From contig CAVOFV010000008.1 of assembly GCA_963695085.1 (NCBI GenBank), positions 665,432 to 729,431 on the forward strand: a stretch of DNA of 64,000 nt. The letters are read 5' to 3'. Shown here piece by piece: positions 60,530 to 64,000 of this stretch (the first letter of the stretch is position 1; every line of letters starts with the position of its first letter). The stretch is from SG8-30 sp963695085. Lineage in GTDB: Bacteria; Pseudomonadota; Gammaproteobacteria; Steroidobacterales; Steroidobacteraceae. A program made the position numbers and the translations under genes. The notes under the pieces are model-generated. The model was not told the DNA's origin, searched no databases, and saw nothing but the letters and a program-made list of their open reading frames with translations.

Positions 60530-61474
60530 ACGACGTGCGCGCGCGGCGTGTGGCGCCGTCCCTTTGAATCGAGCAGGGTGAGGGTGCCCTCGGTGACGTT
60601 GAAGTCGTCGACGCGCGCCCTTAGCAGTTGCTCCGAACCGTTGCCCACCGCACAGCAGCGAGAGCCGAATCGCTTCGGCCGACGGTGTATCAGTGGCGCA
60701 CAGTCGCGCCCACAGTGCGCGCAGTTCGGGTTCGGTCAACGCGCGTTCGCGCGTCCCGTTGAACTTCGACAGCGACGCGGTGCCCGCGACCGGGTTGACC
60801 TCGATGTCGAACGCCAGCATTGACGCGGGCGCGGTCGCGTCGGACTCCGCGCTGCGAGCGATCTCGAACGCCGAGCGCATATACGCGCGAACCTTGCGCG
60901 CGGTAGTGCCTTTGCCGGCGTCGATCAGTCTGCGCAGGATCTCGGTGGCCTGTTTGCGCGTCAGTTCGTTGGCCGGTGCCTTCGCGTACTCGGGGAACGC
61001 CGTGTAGACGTGGAGCGCGACCAGGCGGCGCACGTCGCCGGCAGTCGACGCCTTGCCCTGGCGTTCGAGGTGCGCGACGTAGGCGTCGAGCAGAGCGCGC
61101 AGGGTGCCTTTCTCCGCGGCCTCGACCTTCTCCTGCAGCTTGCGCGCTTTGGCCTTGCTCTCGATCTTCTGCGCCCGGCGCACCAGCAGAAGATCGCCAC
61201 CGGGCGCGTTCGCTCGCTCGGCGGCGATTCGGTCGCACTCATTGCGTGCGGCCTCGAGCGTGAACGCTCCGGTCTCGCTTCCGTAGGCGCCGATCGGGAC
61301 GTACTGCTGCCGGCCGTCGACCGTGTGCCGAAAGTACCAATTGGCACCGCTCAGTGTCGTTCGCAGCGACAGTGCCCCGCGACCGCGCCCGCGCGTTTCA
61401 TGCAGCCACGCAGTCTTGCTGGCGCGCTTCGCACGCTTGATTTGCTTCGTGATCTCCAGGTCGGTCAGTCCCAT
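60530..61474 (-). pseudogene. int: tyrosine-type phage integrase, frameshifted and 3'-truncated
   Basis: P4-like integrase with an N-terminal arm-binding domain (MGLTDLEITKQIKRAKRASK start, YFRHTVDGRQQYVPIGAYGS), a coiled region, a core-binding domain (RKVRAYMRSAFEIARS) and the start of the catalytic domain (ALTEPELRALWARL, LSLLCGGQRF, with the first catalytic Arg). Near 60640 the frame breaks: removing one G gives GGQRFEQLLRARVDDF, continuing to PRAHVVPLP. The gene ends at about 60530, so the catalytic His-x-x-Arg and Tyr regions are missing and it cannot recombine. It abuts the PFOR remnant. Confidence 0.85.
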
Positions 61475-61684
61475 TTCGCCCTCCGCTTACACGTACCGTA
61501 TGCAGAATCCGCTACGTGTAAAAACCGCCAATCGGTCTAAACTCGGTCTAAACTTCTCGACCGGTTGCACACGCAGCGCTGCGGAAGATTATGGAACACA
61601 AATCGCCGGAAAATGTAGTACCGGCGCGGGTTTCGGAGGAATGAATGCGGAAGGCTGCGGAAGACTGCGAATCGATTATCTGGG

Positions 61685-61739
61685 GACTTAAAATCCGCGG
61701 CCGCGAGGCGTGCCGGTTCGAGTCCGGCCCGAGGCACCA
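61685..61739 (+). other. tRNA-Leu (TAA) 3' fragment, probable attachment site
   Basis: GACTTAAAATCCGC (anticodon TAA loop), a class II variable arm, T-arm GCCGGTTCGAGTCCGGC, then CCGAGGCA and CCA give the last 55 nt of a tRNA-Leu. The 5' half is absent (no matching GCCTCGG). The remnant integrase starts 211 bp to the left. Fragments of this kind mark one end of an element integrated into a tRNA-Leu gene. Confidence 0.8.
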
Positions 61740-61985
61740 AGGAGTTCGGCGATGGCGCTCACTAACAAGAGCGTGGAAGACGTTGTCGTTTACACAACGT
61801 CTGCACTTCTCGTTCAGCGCAATGGTCGCGCCATGCCCGCATGGCCGTTTCCCGTCCGCACCAGCACTGCGCCAGTACCGCCGAGAGCCACCGGAACGCG
61901 CCAGGCGCGCCTATCGCGAGCCGAGTTGCGCTGGTGATGGCATGGCACCGCGATCGCGCTTCTAAGCTCGTTGCAGCGAGCGCGG
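61740..61985. other. non-coding or unassigned region right of the att site
   Basis: A weak rightward frame runs from ATG 61752 to 61937 (about 60 residues, MALTNKSVEDVVVYTTSALL...) without a recognisable domain. A small gene cannot be excluded. Nothing else is seen. Confidence 0.4.
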
Positions 61986-62013
61986 AAAAGAAAAGACCCG
62001 CCGAAGCGGGTCT
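61986..62013 (-). terminator. terminator of the PEP-CTERM gene
   Basis: Leftward 8-bp stem AGACCCGC/GCGGGTCT with TTCG loop, followed by TTTCTTTTCC. Confidence 0.85.
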
Positions 62014-62031
62014 GTCGTGAAGCGGGTGCGG

Positions 62032-62701
62032 CTACTGCCTGCGGCGACGGGATAAGCCCAGGCCGACGAGGCCGATTCCGAGAAGGGCAAGGGTCGCGGG
62101 GGCGGGTACGGAAGCGGCGGTTCCGAACGTCTGACCGGTATTGACTGCGCCTGCCGTGTTGGGCGCCGCGGATGCCCAGGAGAAATCCTCGTAGACCGTG
62201 CCCGCGCCCGTCAACTGCAGCGAATCGCCGAGGCAGGAGTACTGCTGACTTCGCTGACGCCGACGTCTACGCTCGTCAATCCGCTTGCTGGCCCACCAAT
62301 TGCGTCGAAGGACCCCTCGTAGCTCAGAAACTGAAGCAGCGTGCCTTCGTGATCGACCAGCGCCATGCCATCCGGCGAGCCGTTCTGCAGGCCGTTCGCC
62401 GGAAGCGCCAATGAGCTCGTCCCGAAGCCGTTCTGCTGGTTGGGAAGCAACCCGGACAGAGCCACGGTGTTGTACGTCAGTCCGTTGGCGCCGTTGTAGA
62501 GGGTGATCGACCAGCCCGTTAGATCGGTGCCCGCAGGACCCGCAATCTCGATGAACTCCCCGGTATCGGTGCCGGTATTGTCGTAGTGAAACTCGTTGAA
62601 AAAGACCGGGGTTGGCGCCGCATGCACGGGTACCGCCACAAGACGAGCAATAACGCGGCAGCGGATTTGACAAGCCGAAATAGTGGCATCTTCATACTCA
62701 T
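62032..62701 (-). CDS. PEP-CTERM lamin-tail-domain protein, two frameshifts
   Basis: The three frames give one protein of about 220 residues: a signal peptide (MKMPLFRLVKSAAALLLVL), then VAVPVHAAPTPVFFNEFHY in a second frame with the lamin-tail motifs FIEIAGPAGTDLTGWSITLY, NGLQNGSPDGMALVD, then DSLQLTGAGTVYEDFSWASA in a third. The C terminus is a PEP-CTERM sorting signal: VPAPATLALLGIGLVGLGLS and RRRR. Single-base indels at about 62645 and 62225 break the gene. Such proteins are exported and anchored or released by exosortase; no exosortase gene is in the window. Either sequencing error or decay. Confidence 0.75.
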
Positions 62702-63138
62702 TCCCCCTGGTGCCGCCTCCGTCGTGAATTAGGTAGTTCTATGGTGAAGGCGTTGCATTTATAGCAAGGCAATTATCGTTCCTGATCCGTTTTCTGCTGT
62801 TTTTTCAACAGTTGAGTCCGCCGCACACAACCTGTGCCAAAGAAGTGTAAGTTCTTCCGCCAGATTGCCGGGACGCATAGGTCGTTCGGCCGACGACGCC
62901 CTCGAGGCTTTCTTCACCGGCACCGCACCACCTCGATCGCCCTCCGGCAGATCCTCCCGCTTTCCGCGTTCGCGCCTGTTCTGGCCCCGATGATCAACGG
63001 CACCGCTGGAGTCAACCGCACCGCTGGAGTGGATCGGCGTCAAGACGATGCTCGCGGCGCTGTGATAGTGTTTCGCCGTCAATTCGCATGCTCGAACTTG
63101 TCGATCTGACGATCGCGCGGTGAGAAAGCGGGGAAAGG
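62702..63138. other. 437-bp intergenic region upstream of PEP-CTERM and crotonase genes
   Basis: No supported gene. A short internal repeat CACCGCTGGAGT occurs twice near 63000-63025. On the minus strand TGGCACAGGTTGTGTG (62824-62839) resembles a sigma-54 -24 element with a weak -12, about 130 bp upstream of the PEP-CTERM gene. Confidence 0.4.
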
Positions 63139-63942
63139 ATGAACGAGGTCAGAAGAACTGCGCGCTGAACAGAAACCGGTCGTCACCGAGCGCTCCGGCG
63201 ACGTATTGACGATCACGCTCAATCGTCCCGACTCGGGCAACAGCCTGTCGACGGGCGTGATCGCCGAGCTGCAACTGATTTTCGACCAGTCCGCCGAGGA
63301 CAAGAGCCTGCACGTGATCGTGCTCGCCGCGCGCGGCAGGATTTTCTGCGCCGGCCACGATCTGCGCGAACTTCGTGCCGACAGTTCGCCCGAATTCACG
63401 AAGAGGCTGGCGAGCGTCTGCAACCGGATGATGCAGACGATCCTGAGGCTGCCGCAACCGGTCATCGCGAGCGTTCAGGGCGTCGCGACCGCGGCAGGAT
63501 GCCAATTGGTCGCGACCTGCGATCTGGCCGTCGCATCGACCGAGGCGCGCTTCGCCACTCCGGGAGTCAACATCGGAACGTGGTGTTCCACGCCGATGGT
63601 CGCACTCAGCCGCGCGGTGCACCGCAAGCACGCGATGCAACTGCTTCTGACCGGCCGACTGCACGACGCCGAGACGGCTCTGCGGATGGGGCTCGTCAAC
63701 GAAGTCGTCGCGCCGGACGAGCTGGCCAGCGCCACCGCCCGACTGGCGTCCGAGATCGCGAGCAAGTCGCCTTACGCGATCGCGCTGGGCAAGAACGCGT
63801 TCTACCGTCAGATCGAGCTCGGCATCGCCGACGCCTACGAGTACGCGAGCGAACTGGCAACGCGAAATTCACTGCGCCTGACGCACACGAGGGGGTCTCG
63901 GCGTTCCTGGACAAGCGCGCGCCAAAGTGGCTCGGGCGCTGA
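63139..63942 (+). CDS. crotonase family protein (ECHDC3-like), two frameshifts
   Basis: Enoyl-CoA hydratase/isomerase fold: VLTITLNRPDSGNSLSTGVI, oxyanion-hole parts GRIFCAGHDLREL and VQGVATAAGCQLVATCDLAV, ATPGVNIGTWCSTPMVALSR. Both hydratase Glu residues are replaced (Gln in AAGCQL, Gly in TPGVN), as in ECHDC3-type members, so normal hydratase activity is doubtful. Frames must be joined near 63145 (start) and near 63870 to read to the C-terminal DAHEGVSAFLDKRAPKWLGR. Length after repair is about 265, as usual. Likely sequence errors near a contig end. Confidence 0.78.
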
Positions 63943-63968
63943 ACCCTGTTTTTCATCGAGGAGAAAGT

Positions 63969-64000
63969 ATGAAGTTGGTCCGGTTTCTTTGCGCATCGCT
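63969..64000 (+). CDS. 5' end of a CDS, cut by window edge
   Basis: ATG at 63969 is preceded by GAGGAGAAAGT, a strong ribosome-binding site 27 bp after the crotonase-family stop. The open frame (MKLVRFLCAS...) looks like the start of a signal peptide. No product can be named; the spacing suggests co-transcription with the preceding gene. Confidence 0.5.
   Translation, partial: MKLVRFLCAS

Noticed and set aside
61640..61739. Complete tRNA-Leu gene
   Set aside because: The 5' acceptor strand, D-arm and left anticodon stem are missing; only the 3' 55 nt match.

Overview
The window is a GC-rich chromosomal segment with dense, mostly monocistronic or short-operon coding. The gene repertoire points to a gammaproteobacterium: AmpG, MarC, PyrE next to a Crc-like ExoIII, TrmB, RhlE, RarD, YaiI, YbiT-type ABC-F and YpfJ-type peptidase, with three large TonB-dependent receptors and two multihaem lipoprotein cytochromes. 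The combination resembles Steroidobacter/Nevskia-like lineages, but that placement is inference and no marker gene here settles it. Several genes carry single-base frameshifts, mostly in the last 3.5 kb, so the sequence is probably an imperfectly polished or metagenomic assembly.

Layout. 0-3.5 kb: pyrE, divergent from an ExoIII/Crc-clade nuclease, AmpG permease and MarC. 3.5-7.2 kb: a decayed gene fragment, a decahaem OmcA/MtrC-type surface cytochrome with a collagen-like linker, terminators and an OB-fold lipoprotein. 7.3-10.8 kb: a leftward run of FAD dehydrogenase, FMN alpha-hydroxyacid dehydrogenase and a frameshifted trmB, joined by 4-bp start/stop overlaps. 11.2-16.2 kb: a compact five-gene operon (isocitrate/isopropylmalate-type dehydrogenase, HMG-CoA-lyase-type lyase, class III CoA-transferase, LeuC-like and LeuD-like dehydratase subunits). 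Together these could interconvert 2-oxobutyrate, citramalate, and acetyl-CoA plus pyruvate. 16.4-19.3 kb: YaiI, RhlE and a Tat-type dienelactone hydrolase, with three copies of a short GC-rich intergenic repeat around them. 19.8-25.4 kb: a complete Dpp/Opp-type peptide ABC importer. 25.5-33.8 kb: patatin, PsiF-type, M20 amidohydrolase, an Arg/Asp/Gln repeat protein, an octahaem cytochrome, RarD and a CsgG-type protein. 33.9-39.6 kb: two TonB receptors separated by a 20-C tract, the second with a G9 tract at its ribosome-binding site. 39.7-44.2 kb: tRNA-Gly(CCC), ABC-F, and M48 and YpfJ peptidases.

44.2-59.9 kb is a catabolic island-like region: tannase/feruloyl-esterase and TonB receptor, nitronate monooxygenase-like enzyme, SDR, a tandem HxlR regulator, ACAD10/11-type acyl-CoA dehydrogenase, APH-type kinase, acyl-CoA ligase, second ACAD, DUF35 protein, SCP2-type thiolase and an FAD oxidoreductase. 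Kinase plus ACAD plus SDR plus ligase matches the parts list of 4-hydroxyacyl-CoA (levulinate, LvaA/C/D/E-type) catabolism. Near-identical 13-bp palindromes lie between the regulator and the ACAD gene and upstream of the FAD oxidoreductase, suggesting one regulon.

60.1-64 kb is anomalous. The 3' end of a pyruvate:ferredoxin-oxidoreductase-like gene abuts a frameshifted, 3'-truncated tyrosine integrase. Beyond that lie a tRNA-Leu 3' fragment (att site), a frameshifted PEP-CTERM lamin-tail protein, a frameshifted crotonase-family gene and the first codons of another gene. It is either a deletion scar of an integrated element or an assembly junction.
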